DNA of 64,000 nucleotides from Actinocatenispora rupis (GTDB taxonomy: Bacteria > Actinomycetota > Actinomycetes > Mycobacteriales > Micromonosporaceae), in NCBI RefSeq assembly GCF_016861975.1, contig NZ_BOMB01000004.1, positions 244,388-308,387 on the forward strand. Reading direction: 5' to 3'. Positions within the stretch are counted from its first letter, which is position 1; every line of letters begins with the position of its first letter. Positions 26,889-35,749 of the stretch are shown here, in pieces. The notes below the pieces were generated by a model. That model saw only the letters and a list, made by a program, of their open reading frames with translations. It searched no databases and was not told the origin of the DNA. Position numbers and translations under genes: made by a program.

Positions 26889-27974
26889 TCACGACGCGAT
26901 CGGAGTCGCGAGCAGCGAGGTTCCCGCCACCGTGGTGTGCGGCCCGATCCGGTTCAGCGAGACCGACAGGCGGTGCGCGATGTCCTCAGCAGCGAACTCC
27001 CAGCCGTACGGGTTGTCGGAGGCGGGATCATCGGCGGCCAGGAGCCGCGGCGTCTCCGGTCGCCGCCCGTTCACCCATGCCAGCATCTCGGTACGGCTCG
27101 CCGGCCCCATGCGGTCGTTGCCGTACAGGTCGTAGTAGCACGACTGCAGGACCGTGCCGTGCTCCGCGACAGTCCACGTCGAGTAGTCACCGCAGCCACT
27201 CTGAAACCCGTGGCCGTACGCGTGGGCCGCCCCGAAGCGGGCGCTGAGCGCGCCGAGGTCGATGTCGAGGCCCCCAGGCTTCACCAGCAAGGTCCACCCG
27301 TCGAACGCCGGGGTGACCAGCACCGCCGTATCCGGCGCCAGGACCGCGTCGAACAACGCGGCGCCTTCCCGGAACCCGACCGGTACGGCGCCGGTGAGCC
27401 GGCACGCGTCGAGCACCGCCGCTTGGTCACCGGTCGGCACCGCGTACCACGAGCACTCATCGACGAAGGTGGGCCCGAGCGGCTCGGCGGCGTCGAGTTC
27501 CTGAGCGCGGCGGAGCAGCAGCGTTGTGTCGAGCGCCGCGTCGCGGGACTCCGGTCCGCCCGCCAGCAACTGGTCGGCAGCGCTGGCCGCCCACCGACCG
27601 CCGTCTCGCTTGGCCGCCGCACCAGGACCGGCAACGCCGCTGGCCACCATGCCGACCAGTACCGCCGTCCGCGGCCGCAGCCCGTCTCCGCGGTGGACGG
27701 TGAGGCCCAGCGACTCGGCGAGACGCCCGCTGCCAGCGCGCGCGAGCGCGTCAACGACCAGCGAGAACTCGTCGGAGGAGAGAAAGCACAGCGCGCGCCG
27801 GTAGTCGAGGTGGTGTTGGTCTGCCTCGTCGGTCACCCGGTCCAGCAACGCAATGACCCGCTCCCGGCGCTGCCGGTGGCCTGGGGGGAGGTGCGGCAGC
27901 GGGCGCAGTACATCGTCGATCTCCCAGTCGCGGTGAGGCTGCCGCTCGCGGAAGGACGTCTCCGGGTCGGTCAT
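26889..27974 (-). CDS. Hypothetical protein, 361 aa
   Basis: A soluble protein with no signal or membrane segment. The middle contains WYAVPTGDQAAVLDACRLTG and the end YGHGFQSGCGDYSTWTV and VLQSCYYDLYGNDRMG, aromatic- and cysteine-containing stretches that look conserved rather than random. The start at 27974 (MTDPETSF) has only a weak site. I do not recognise the family. It is transcribed toward an intergenic gap and not obviously in an operon. Confidence 0.75.
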   Translation of the reverse strand: MTDPETSFRERQPHRDWEIDDVLRPLPHLPPGHRQRRERVIALLDRVTDEADQHHLDYRRALCFLSSDEFSLVVDALARAGSGRLAESLGLTVHRGDGLRPRTAVLVGMVASGVAGPGAAAKRDGGRWAASAADQLLAGGPESRDAALDTTLLLRRAQELDAAEPLGPTFVDECSWYAVPTGDQAAVLDACRLTGAVPVGFREGAALFDAVLAPDTAVLVTPAFDGWTLLVKPGGLDIDLGALSARFGAAHAYGHGFQSGCGDYSTWTVAEHGTVLQSCYYDLYGNDRMGPASRTEMLAWVNGRRPETPRLLAADDPASDNPYGWEFAAEDIAHRLSVSLNRIGPHTTVAGTSLLATPIAS

Positions 27975-27999
27975 CGCACCACCGTAGCGGCGCGGACGA

Positions 28000-28490
28000 A
28001 ACGTCCCAGTGGCGCGGGTTCGCCCGGGCAGTGCCGAACCGCCCGCACGAGCTTGGGCTGCGGCTTCCCGGCGTGGCGGGCGTCGGCGAGGCGGCAACCC
28101 ATCCGGCCGCGGTGGCGAACGCGACCCGGTGCCCGGCCTGGCAGGCGCGTATCCCGAGCCCGGTCGACAGGTGTGTCGTCCCGGTCCCAGGTGGCCCGAG
28201 GAGCGCCATGTTCTCTTTCGCGGCAACGAAATCCAGGGTTACGAGGTGGGTGGTCCTGTCGCGTTCGACTGAGCGTTGGTGGGCGAAGTCGAACTCCTCC
28301 AACGGTTTCCGTGCCGAGAACCGCCCGGAACGGATGCGGCCCTCCCCTCCGTGGGGCTCGCCGGCAGCGACCTCGCGTCGCAGTCAGGCGGCGAGGAACT
28401 CCTCGTACATCCAGGACTCGGCGCGGGCGCGTTCGGCCAGCCGTCCGACGGGTTGCCCCAGCGATGGGGCCTTCAACGCAGGAACGCGCC
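28000..28490 (-). pseudogene. istB: Decayed IS21-family IstB ATPase gene
   Basis: Across frames the minus strand encodes recognisable IstB blocks in order: LAERARAESWMYEEFLAA, an in-frame TGA where a cysteine codon is usual, then REVAA, GEGRIRSGRF, LEEFDFAHQRSVERD, LLGPPGTGTTHL and GIRACQAGHRVAFATAAGWV. A frameshift follows, after which LADARHAGKPQPKLVRAVRH continues. The Walker A lysine is threonine (GTGTTHL instead of GTGKTHL). Stop, frameshift and lost lysine show the gene is dead. No istA partner is visible, so only a fragment of the element remains. Confidence 0.8.
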
Positions 28491-28721
28491 CCGGTGCCGT
28501 CGGCGAGGAACGCCGCCGTGAAGGCTGCGAGGACGTCGGGACCGGCAGTACGGAAGAACGACGTCGTCGGAGATTTCCGCCGCCAGCATCACAACGTCCG
28601 GATCGACCGTCGCTACATCAATCCGGTGACCCTGGACGCGCTGCGGTCCGACCAGAGCGACATCGCGCACCTGTCCTGACCGCCCAGGAGCGACCGCACC
28701 CGGAGCACCGCTGAACACCTC

Positions 28722-28976
28722 ATGGAGGGGCTGTCCGTACCGGGGCTGCTCAAGGGCCACCGTGGACCCCGGGTACTGGCGATCTGCGGCTGCGCATACG
28801 GCTTCCTCGAAGGGCTGCCCAGCGCCATCGTGTTCGCCGCCGGCCGGGGGCCCCTGCCGCTGGCCGGGCTCGAACTACTGATGGCCGCGATCAGCGTCGC
28901 CACCCTCTGGTTCCTGGTCGTGCCCGTCGAGTCCCGCGACTGGTTTCGGCCGAGCACACACGAGAACCAGTTCTGA
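28722..28976 (+). CDS. Small hypothetical protein with two hydrophobic segments
   Basis: 84 aa. Hydrophobic stretches occur at about residues 18-40 and 46-68, so it may be a membrane hairpin. ATG 28722 lacks a good Shine-Dalgarno. It sits between an istB remnant and the ArsR/SRPBCC operon and could be a remnant of a larger membrane protein. Confidence 0.4.
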   Translation: MEGLSVPGLLKGHRGPRVLAICGCAYGFLEGLPSAIVFAAGRGPLPLAGLELLMAAISVATLWFLVVPVESRDWFRPSTHENQF

Positions 28977-29187
28977 CGTACACCAGCCGAACCCCGGACA
29001 ATCCCGCTTGCCCGGCAGGGTCCGCACCGCCCCCGACGACGCGATCGTGATGCATCAGCGCGACGCCGATCCACCTGCTCACCGCGGCGCCGTCGGTGGT
29101 ACCCGCTGGCAGGCCGCTGGCGCTTCGGTCTCCAGCGCCGCTTCGCTCAGTTGTGGGACCACGCCGGCCTGCCGATCCTGGCGGCCC

Positions 29188-29234
29188 TTGACAGGTCCTT
29201 CTGTTAGCGCCTACTTTCGTTAGTCATGGCTAAC
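29188..29234 (+). promoter_or_regulatory. ArsR-SRPBCC operon promoter and operator
   Basis: TTGACA (29188-29193), 18 bases, TACTTT (29212-29217), with the ArsR ATG at 29226. The palindrome GTTAG-TCATGG-CTAAC (29219-29234) overlaps the start codon, and another GTTAG half-site lies at 29203. This is a textbook layout for autorepression by the encoded ArsR protein. Confidence 0.7.
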
Positions 29235-29543
29235 GCTCGTAGCGTTCTCGATGCGCTGGGAGAGCCGACCCGGCGGACGATCTTCGAGCGTGTCGCCGAG
29301 TCACCGGGCTCGGTCGGTGAGATCGCCGCAGGCTTGCCCATCACCCGTTCGGCGGTCTCCCAACATCTGAAGGTGCTCAAATCCGCCGGGCTCGTCACGG
29401 ACCAGGCGGTGGGCACCAAGCGCATCTACCGCGTCGACCCGCACACGCTTCAGATCATGCGGGCCTACTTCGACGCCTTCTGGACACGCTCGCTGCGGGC
29501 GTTCCAGACGGCCGCCGAACAATCCGCTGAGGAGCCGTCATGA
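29226..29543 (+). CDS. ArsR-family regulator
   Basis: 105 aa winged helix: LDALGEPTRRTIFERVAE, then LPITRSAVSQHLKVLKSAGLV and the wing GTKRIYRVDP. No metal ligands are seen. Such ArsR proteins are commonly cotranscribed with an AHSA1/SRPBCC gene, as here, where the next ATG overlaps this stop by 4 bases. Probably binds the palindrome at its own start. Confidence 0.93.
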   Translation: MANARSVLDALGEPTRRTIFERVAESPGSVGEIAAGLPITRSAVSQHLKVLKSAGLVTDQAVGTKRIYRVDPHTLQIMRAYFDAFWTRSLRAFQTAAEQSAEEPS

Positions 29544-30325
29544 CCACCCAGACAAGCACCACTTCGGTGTCGACGTCCGTCGACGTCGCCGCCCCCGTCG
29601 CCCACGCGTTCCGGGTCTTCACCGCCGGCATCGGCAGCTGGTGGGACGCCGACAAGCACATTCTCGACGCCCCGCTGGCCAGCATGGAGTTCCAGCCGTG
29701 GGTCGGCGGGCACATCATCGACCACGGCGTCGACGGCAGCGAGTGTCGCTGGGCCCGGGTACTCGCCTACGAGCCGCCCACCCGCGTGTGCTTCAGCTGG
29801 GACATCAACACCCGCTGGCAACTGGAGACCGACCCGACCAGGACCAGCGAAGTCGAGATCACCTTCACCGCGACCGGTCCGGACCAGACGCACGTCGTAC
29901 TCACGCATCGGCATCTCGACCGACACGGTGACGGCTGGGAAGGCATGCGCGACGCGGTCGGCTCGGGCTGGAGCCTGGCCGGGTTCGCCGACACCGCCGC
30001 CACCACCGCCGACTCGCCGTGCGTCTTCATGGTGTTGCACTGGCCCGCCCCCGAACACCGCGACCAGCTCGCCGCCTCCATGAACGGGATGCGATCCGCG
30101 ATGCAGAGCCAGCCAGGCTGCCTCGGCGTCGACCCGCCGCTGCTGAGCGAGGACGGCCGCTGCCTGGTGGGCTACTCGCGATGGGAATCGCCGCAAGCCT
30201 TCTGGGCCACCGGCATCACGCCACGTCGCCCGGACGAGATCGTCGAAGGCGAGCTGCGGCCCCGCCAAGCCTTCCTCCTCAACCCCCACACGCCCACCGA
30301 GCCCACCGAGAACTCGACGCACTGA
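29540..30325 (+). CDS. SRPBCC (AHSA1) domain protein with C-terminal monooxygenase-like extension
   Basis: 261 aa. Residues 1-150 form an AHSA1-type START-like ligand-binding domain: VDVAAPVAHAFRVFTAGIGSWWDADKH, WVGGHIIDHGVDGSECRW and VLTHRHLDRHGDGWEGM. Residues about 155-245 (CVFMVLHWPAPEHRDQLAAS to SRWESPQAFWA) look like a ferredoxin-fold ABM or DUF1330-like stress domain. The fusion is less common than the stand-alone SRPBCC partner. Cotranscribed with ArsR; it may bind or modify the inducer. Confidence 0.88.
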   Translation: MTTQTSTTSVSTSVDVAAPVAHAFRVFTAGIGSWWDADKHILDAPLASMEFQPWVGGHIIDHGVDGSECRWARVLAYEPPTRVCFSWDINTRWQLETDPTRTSEVEITFTATGPDQTHVVLTHRHLDRHGDGWEGMRDAVGSGWSLAGFADTAATTADSPCVFMVLHWPAPEHRDQLAASMNGMRSAMQSQPGCLGVDPPLLSEDGRCLVGYSRWESPQAFWATGITPRRPDEIVEGELRPRQAFLLNPHTPTEPTENSTH

Positions 30326-30519
30326 GCTCGCCACGACCGTCCCGCCGCTGAGCGGTCCGAGACAGACCCTGACGAAGCGTCTGGTCTTCGCCGCCGGCCA
30401 CTGCGGGTACTGCGCGCGGCTGGGGTGAAGCCGGCGCGACGCGGCGCGGATCGCCGTGGAAATCAGCCCGCTCGCCGCCCGGCTGGCCCAACGCAGGACG
30501 AGGTTCGAGCCTGCCGAGG

Positions 30520-31746
30520 TCAGGACGCGCGGCGCTGCAGCCCGACCGACAACGCCAACGCGACGACAACCAGCAGGGACAGGGACGCCCAGACCGGCGT
30601 GTAGCTGCCGGTGAGGTCGACGAGCAGGCCGAGCCCGGGTGGCACGGTGACGACGGCGATCTGGTTGGCGGACATGGCGAGTCCGAGGGTGAGGCCGGTC
30701 CGGTGCGGTGGGGCCGTTTCGGCGACGTGGGCAACCCACGGGCCGTACCAGCCGAAGCCGAAGAATCCGAGCCAGACGACGGTGCCGGCGGCGACGACCG
30801 GCTCGTGTCCGGCGGGTGTCGTCAGGACGGCCAGCCCGATGATCACGGCGATCATGCAAAGCCACACGATGGCGTGGCGTCCGCGGGTGCTGCGGTCGCT
30901 CCACGCCGCGAGGCAGATCCGGCCCGCGGCGCCGGCGACCTGGGATGCCAGCAGGACCAGGGCTGCCTGCTCCGTACCGAGCGAGCACGTGTCGTGGAGG
31001 TGGAGCACCGCGAGGATGCTCACGCCGTACTGCACGGAGATCAGGCTGGTACCGGACAGGATGACCGTCAGCGTGGATCGTCGTACGGTGCGCGGCCGGT
31101 CGCGAACCTGCGCCGCCATGCCACCGGCGGTGGAACGTGGCGCCGGCGGCCGGCGGTACGCGCAGGCGAACAGTCCGGCTCCCACCGTCGCGACGATCGC
31201 GCCGGTCAGCAGCGTCGCCCGCCAGCCGTACCGGACGGCGACGAGCGGCAGCAGGCTCGACGCCAGCGCCGCGCCCAGCGGTAGCCCGGCCTGCCGGATG
31301 CCCATCGCGACACCGCGCCGGGACGACGCGAACCAGGACGCCACCGACCTGCTGCCACCCGGCTGGATCGTGCTGTAGCCCGCGCCGACCACCAGCAGCG
31401 CGACCAGCAGGCCCGCGTACCCGGGGGAGAGGCTGCCCGCGGCGAGGGCCACCGCGACGACGCCGGCGCCGATCGCGACCACCCACCGCTCGCCGTACCG
31501 ATCGAGCAGCCCGCCGGCGACGAGCAGCCCCGCGAGCGGGACGAGTTGGGCGGCGGTGACCAGCAGGCCGAGCTGCGCGGTGGTCAGGTCGAGGGACCGT
31601 TGCAGGTGGACGCTGATCGCGCCGATGCCGCTGACGAAGAAGGCGGCTGCCGCCTGGGTGGCGGTGGCGACGCCCAGCACGATCCAGCGGTAGCGCATCC
31701 GGTCGCGGGTCTGCGGACTGGCGTGCCGGGTGGTTCGTCGGGCCAT
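30520..31746 (-). CDS. MFS transporter
   Basis: 408 aa with twelve predicted helices, starting YRWIVLGVATATQAAAAFF. The loop 2-3 motif GGLLDRYGERWVVAIG and GMGIRQAGLPLGAALAS-like sequence (RGVAMGIRQAGLPLGAAL) are typical of oxalate/formate-antiporter and cyanate-type MFS members. ATG 31746 is chosen because AAGGTGG lies 6 bases upstream; GTG 31755 is possible. Divergent from a CGNR regulator only 26 bases away, which likely controls it. Confidence 0.92.
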   Translation of the reverse strand: MARRTTRHASPQTRDRMRYRWIVLGVATATQAAAAFFVSGIGAISVHLQRSLDLTTAQLGLLVTAAQLVPLAGLLVAGGLLDRYGERWVVAIGAGVVAVALAAGSLSPGYAGLLVALLVVGAGYSTIQPGGSRSVASWFASSRRGVAMGIRQAGLPLGAALASSLLPLVAVRYGWRATLLTGAIVATVGAGLFACAYRRPPAPRSTAGGMAAQVRDRPRTVRRSTLTVILSGTSLISVQYGVSILAVLHLHDTCSLGTEQAALVLLASQVAGAAGRICLAAWSDRSTRGRHAIVWLCMIAVIIGLAVLTTPAGHEPVVAAGTVVWLGFFGFGWYGPWVAHVAETAPPHRTGLTLGLAMSANQIAVVTVPPGLGLLVDLTGSYTPVWASLSLLVVVALALSVGLQRRAS

Positions 31747-31772
31747 GCCCGCCACCTTGGTGTAATGGTCTT

Positions 31773-32297
31773 ATGAGGCTCAACCCTTACGGCGAGGACG
31801 CGGTGAACCTCGCCGCGGATCTCGCCAACCGCCGCCCCGCGAGCGCCGACGAACTCGCGGACCGCTGCCGCGCCGCCGGCCTCATTCTGGAACGCCCGGT
31901 GACCGCCGACGACCTCGACCGTGCCCGCGAGGCCCTCGACGCCTGGGACGAGATCGTCGACGCGGCAACCGAACAGGCGCGCGCCGACCGGCTCAACCGG
32001 ATGCTGGCCGAGGCCGCCGCCTACCCACGGCTGACCCGCCACTCCGGTACCGGCTGGCACCTGCACTACCGCGACCCGCAGCGGCCGCTCGGCGACGTGC
32101 TGTACACGCTGTTCGCGGTCGGTACCGCGCTGCACCTGACCGGTCGCGGCATGCACCGGCTCCGGCGGTGCGCCGTGGCCGAATGCACCAGATCCTTCGC
32201 CGACACGTCGCGGACCGGGCGCCGGCGCTACTGCTCGCACCCCTGCGCCAACCGCGACGTGGTCCGCCGGCACCGGGCGAAGGCCGCGGCCACCTGA
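31773..32297 (+). CDS. CGNR zinc-finger regulator (ABATE domain)
   Basis: 174 aa. The N-terminal ABATE region includes DAVNLAADLANRRP, the middle is helical, and the C-terminal zinc finger reads RRCAVAECTRSFADTSRTGRR then YCSHPCANRDVVRRHR, where CxxC pairs bind zinc and the basic tail contacts DNA. The eponymous CGNR is CANR here. Its start is 26 bases from the divergent MFS start, so it is the likely regulator of that gene. Confidence 0.9.
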   Translation: MRLNPYGEDAVNLAADLANRRPASADELADRCRAAGLILERPVTADDLDRAREALDAWDEIVDAATEQARADRLNRMLAEAAAYPRLTRHSGTGWHLHYRDPQRPLGDVLYTLFAVGTALHLTGRGMHRLRRCAVAECTRSFADTSRTGRRRYCSHPCANRDVVRRHRAKAAAT

Positions 32298-32344
32298 GCC
32301 TTCCCGCCGGCGATCGGGACCGTTGCCGGCCGGGGCCTCGTCGG

Positions 32345-32381
32345 TAGGATCGGCCGCAGAATCGGGATGCCAACGCGTTGG
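32345..32381 (+). promoter_or_regulatory. Promoter -10 and palindrome upstream of MFS gene
   Basis: TAGGAT (32345-32350) is a good actinobacterial -10 hexamer. Twenty bases downstream CCAACGCGTTGG (32370-32381) is a perfect 12-bp palindrome, in a position to block transcription. Confidence 0.5.
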
Positions 32382-32427
32382 TGGCTGGGCGGCGCGTCAC
32401 GTCGATGTGCCCGCTCGGAGGCATCCT

Positions 32428-33672
32428 GTGTCGTACCGGTCTCTCGTGCGCGTGGCCGGCCCCGGGTTCTTCGCCCTGGGATACCTCGCGCGCCTTCCCT
32501 ACGCGATGACCACCCTGGCCACGCTCATGCTCCTCCAGGCTGCGACCGGCAGCTACGCGTTCGCGGGTCTGGCCGCGGGCGCCCAGGGCGTCGCCGTGAC
32601 CGTCGGAGGCCCCGCGGTCGGTACGCTCGCCGACCGGCTCGGCCACCGCGCCGTGCTGGTCGCGGTACCCGTGGCGGACCTGGCCGCGGTCGGGCTGCTG
32701 CTGGCCGCGACCGGGCTCGGCCGCGCCGCGATGCTGGCCGCCGCCGTCCTGGTCGGGCTGACCCAGCCGCAGGTCGGCCCCCTGGTACGCGTGCGCTGGT
32801 CGCGCCTGCTGCGGGCCCGGGGCGTACCGGGGCTGGTGCCGACCGCGCTGTCGTACGAGGCGGCGGCGGACGAGACCAGCTTCGTACTGGGGCCGGCGCT
32901 GGTCGGCCTGCTGACGCCGCTGCCCGGTCCGTTCGGTACGGCCACTGCGCCCACGGCGGGGGTCGGGCTGCTGCTCGCGGCGGCCACCGTGCCGTTCGCC
33001 GCACGGTACTGCCGGCCGGCGCGGCCCGGTCCCGCCCACGCGGAGGCCGGTGGCGGGCGCCTGCGTCGTCGTGCGCTGGGCGGCATGGTCGTGGCGATGG
33101 TCTCGATGGGCGCGGTGTTCGGGGCGGTTCAGACCGGCGTGACCGCGTACGCCCGCGACCTCGCGCAGCCCGAGCTGGCCGGGCTGGTGTACGCCGAGTT
33201 CGGCATCGGCAGCGCGCTGGCGGGCGCGGCCTGCGCGTGGCTGCCGTCCGCGTTCACCCTGCGGCGGCGGTACCTCGTCTTCGCCGGCGCCCTGCTGGCC
33301 GGCACCGTCTGCCTGGCCGCCGGCGCCCGGCTGGGCGCCGTGGAGGTGGCCGTCGCGGTCGCCAGCGTCACGGTCGCCCCCTACATGACCTGCCTGTACG
33401 CGCTGACCGAGCAGCTCGCGCCGCCGTCGCGCGCCACCACCGCGATGACGGTCCTCTGCGCGGGCGGCCCCCTGGGTACGGCGGCGGGACAGGCCCTCGC
33501 GGGCGTCCTGGCCGAACGGTACGGCGCGGCCGGCGCCTTCGCCGCAGCACCACTGGCGGCCGGCATCGCCCTGCTGCTCGCGGTGGCCCTGCTGCTCGCC
33601 GACCGCGGTCGCGGCGTGTGGGTCGCCGGGCGCCGACCCGCCGCCACCCGGTCGGTCCCGCCGGACGCGTGA
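32428..33672 (+). CDS. MFS transporter
   Basis: 414 aa with about twelve helices: GPGFFALGYLARLPYAMTTL at the start, VGTLADRLGHRAVLVAVP as loop 2-3 motif A, and an unusually alanine/glycine-rich C-terminal half. GTG 32428 follows CTCGGAGGCATCCT, a clear ribosome site. The DET segment (EAAADETSFVLGPALVG) is a landmark of a small-molecule efflux subgroup seen in actinobacteria. Preceded by its own promoter, so separate from the CGNR gene. Confidence 0.92.
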   Translation: MSYRSLVRVAGPGFFALGYLARLPYAMTTLATLMLLQAATGSYAFAGLAAGAQGVAVTVGGPAVGTLADRLGHRAVLVAVPVADLAAVGLLLAATGLGRAAMLAAAVLVGLTQPQVGPLVRVRWSRLLRARGVPGLVPTALSYEAAADETSFVLGPALVGLLTPLPGPFGTATAPTAGVGLLLAAATVPFAARYCRPARPGPAHAEAGGGRLRRRALGGMVVAMVSMGAVFGAVQTGVTAYARDLAQPELAGLVYAEFGIGSALAGAACAWLPSAFTLRRRYLVFAGALLAGTVCLAAGARLGAVEVAVAVASVTVAPYMTCLYALTEQLAPPSRATTAMTVLCAGGPLGTAAGQALAGVLAERYGAAGAFAAAPLAAGIALLLAVALLLADRGRGVWVAGRRPAATRSVPPDA

Positions 33673-33730
33673 CCGCCACACGTTCCCGACGTCGTGGCGG
33701 CTGCGGCGACCCGCCGTCCCGGTACGCGGG

Positions 33731-34249
33731 CTAGCTGGTCGTGTCGGGCCGGAGTGCTTTGACGTACCGGTGGACCGGGACGGCGACGGTGCCGCCACGC
33801 GTCGGGGCGTGGTGGACGGTCGGCCCGCTGTCGCGCCAGCCGTGCCGCTCGTAGAGGCGCCGGGCCGCGGTGTTGTCGGGTACCACGGCGAGCCACGCTT
33901 CCCGGTGGGTGGCCGCGATCCGGCGTTCGGCGGCCCGGAGCAGGGCGGCCCCGACCCCGGCGCCCCGCGCGGCGCGGTCGACGGCGAGTTGGATCACCTC
34001 GCCGTCGTCGACCCCGACGATGACCAGTCCCAGCAGGTCGGTCCCGCCGTCCGTGGCGACCACCGTGCTGTCGAGCCGTTCGGCCGCGTACTCGGCGAAG
34101 TGCCGCGGGTCGCGGGCCGCCATGAGCTCGGCGGGTACGCGGTCCCGATGTCCGTCCAGCCACGCCGCCTCCCAGACGGCGGCGATCGCGGGCAGGTCGG
34201 ACGGCCGCGCCGCCCGCAGTACCGGTGCGCTCCGCGTCACGCCACTCAC
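33731..34249 (-). CDS. GNAT-family N-acetyltransferase
   Basis: 172 aa. LRAARPSDLPAIAAVWEAAW is the family start, and VIQLAVDRAARGAGVGAALLRAAER holds the acetyl-CoA R-G-x-G-x-G/A loop. NTAARRLYERHGWRDSG is the conserved beta5-alpha4 end. GTG 34249 follows GGGGAAGG. It is divergent from the second CGNR regulator at 34323, with a 9-bp inverted repeat between, so probably controlled by it. Confidence 0.92.
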   Translation of the reverse strand: MSGVTRSAPVLRAARPSDLPAIAAVWEAAWLDGHRDRVPAELMAARDPRHFAEYAAERLDSTVVATDGGTDLLGLVIVGVDDGEVIQLAVDRAARGAGVGAALLRAAERRIAATHREAWLAVVPDNTAARRLYERHGWRDSGPTVHHAPTRGGTVAVPVHRYVKALRPDTTS

Positions 34250-34261
34250 CCTTCCCCGCCG

Positions 34262-34296
34262 CCGTCACTGCCGTAGGATCGTTACGCCAGTGACGG
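34262..34296. promoter_or_regulatory. 9-bp inverted repeat around a -10 box
   Basis: CCGTCACTG (34262-34270) and CAGTGACGG (34288-34296) are perfect inverted arms around 17 bases that contain TAGGAT (34274-34279), a -10 hexamer for the CGNR gene. The layout suits a repressor acting on both divergent genes. Confidence 0.65.
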
Positions 34297-34322
34297 TACC
34301 TGACCGGAGGGGCGACACTCAC

Positions 34323-34868
34323 GTGGTCCTGGACACCTACGCCGACACCGGCCTGCTCGTCGCGATCGACCTCGTCAACCGCCTCGTCGTACGCCCGGAG
34401 AACGTCGAGACCCGCGCGGTCCTCGCCGAAATCCTCGCCGTCGACCCGCCCTCCGTCCACCGACTCGCACCCCGGCACGCCGCCGGGTTCACCACGCTCG
34501 CCGGCCAGCTCCGGCCCGTACTCGACGACCTGCGGACCGGAGACGAGGACACAGCCGCGACCCGCCTCAACAAGCTGCTGGCCACCCACCCCGCCCACCC
34601 ACACCTGGCCGTCGAGCACGGACGATGGCGCCTCCACCACCACCCGGCCGACACCGCCCTGGTACCCATGTGGTCGGCGATCTGCGCCGAAGCCCTCGCC
34701 CGCTTCCTCGCCAACGGGTACGCCCGGCGGATCGGAGCCTGCGACGCGCCCGGCTGCGGCCGGCTGTTCGTCGACACCACCCGCAACCGCATCCGGCGCT
34801 TCTGCTCGACCGCCTGCCAGGACCGGGTCAAGACCGCCGCCGCCCGCCGCCGCCACGCCCAACCATGA
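34323..34868 (+). CDS. CGNR zinc-finger regulator
   Basis: 181 aa. LVAIDLVNRLVVRPENVETRA is the ABATE start; the C-terminal finger is GACDAPGCGRLFVDTTRNRIRRFC followed by STACQDRVKTAAARRRHA (spelled in parts), with two CxxC-type pairs. CGNR is replaced by CQDR. GTG 34323 has GGAGG 12 bases upstream; GTG 34290 inside the inverted repeat is less likely. Probable regulator of the divergent acetyltransferase. Confidence 0.9.
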   Translation: MVLDTYADTGLLVAIDLVNRLVVRPENVETRAVLAEILAVDPPSVHRLAPRHAAGFTTLAGQLRPVLDDLRTGDEDTAATRLNKLLATHPAHPHLAVEHGRWRLHHHPADTALVPMWSAICAEALARFLANGYARRIGACDAPGCGRLFVDTTRNRIRRFCSTACQDRVKTAAARRRHAQP

Positions 34869-35749
34869 CCCGAACGCCCCCATCAACGGATGATGCCACC
34901 GCCCCGGCCCCCCTGGCCACTCCACCGCCACAGCCGTCGCACGCGCCGTACCGGAGCTGCAATGCGGCGCAGCACTGCTTGTCATCGACGGCAACCACCC
35001 ATCGCGTTCATGTGGCCGGTGAGGCTCGCTGCAGACTGTAGGCCGGGTTCACCCAGCCGGCCTCGAACGCAACATTGCCTTCGTCAAGACCAGGAACGCT
35101 GCTTATCTCCGCCCAGGGGCATGTCGGTTCCGGCCATCGGCCAGTGGCGAGAGCGTTCGCAGGCCGTCGAAACGCTCGGGATCATGCCGACGCCGCGCCT
35201 CGTCGCCGACGGCGCCAGTGTGGCCCAGTCCGCTCGCTCTGTCGCCGGCATGCACGGATCTGACGGACGCATGGAGAGCTGCGGTCATGGACCTGTTCAG
35301 TCGCCGGAGTCTCTTTCGTGTCACCAGCGTTGTTGTCAACCGCCGCCCTCAGCCCGCCCGCGAGCCGGTGCGTTGCCCTCGCCGCCGGACCCGGCCTGCC
35401 TGTCGCCTTCATCGGCCAAGCGGCGAAGTCGAGCCAAGCCCGATCTCTTGCCGGACCGGGTGCGATGGAAGAACGGGAGGCTGTGGTGCCGATCCGCTGG
35501 CTGGATCGGACGTCGTGGATCAAGGTGACCGGGATCACGAATGAGACAGCTCGGAATTCGTACCTGACGGGACGGCCGGCTGCGCTCATTCCCACGTAGA
35601 CGGGCTCGCGGGGTGGGGTGGATGGGGAAAGTGTTCACCCCAGGCCACTGCCCGGCTGGCGCTCTCTCAGCGGGCCGAACCGACGTGCATGAACCGCACC
35701 GACACCGCTGTTCTCCCTAGCATTCGGGCCACGACGAGAGGAGAAGCCG
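34869..35749. other. Long gap with decayed sequence and two tiny ORFs
   Basis: About 880 bases without a normal gene. Base composition is lower in GC toward 35480-35600, where a 37-codon frame with a good ribosome site lies (separate entry). The rest shows no family motif, no IS ends and no RNA gene. It may be a site of past insertions and deletions. Confidence 0.4.
35486..35599 (+). CDS. Possible 37-aa small protein
   Basis: GTG 35486 stands 5 bases after GGGAGG. The frame encodes PIRWLDRTSWIKVTGI followed by a polar tail and stops at 35599. The local GC is lower than in neighbours. No family is known to me. It could be a real small protein or the end of a decayed gene. Confidence 0.3.
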   Translation: MPIRWLDRTSWIKVTGITNETARNSYLTGRPAALIPT

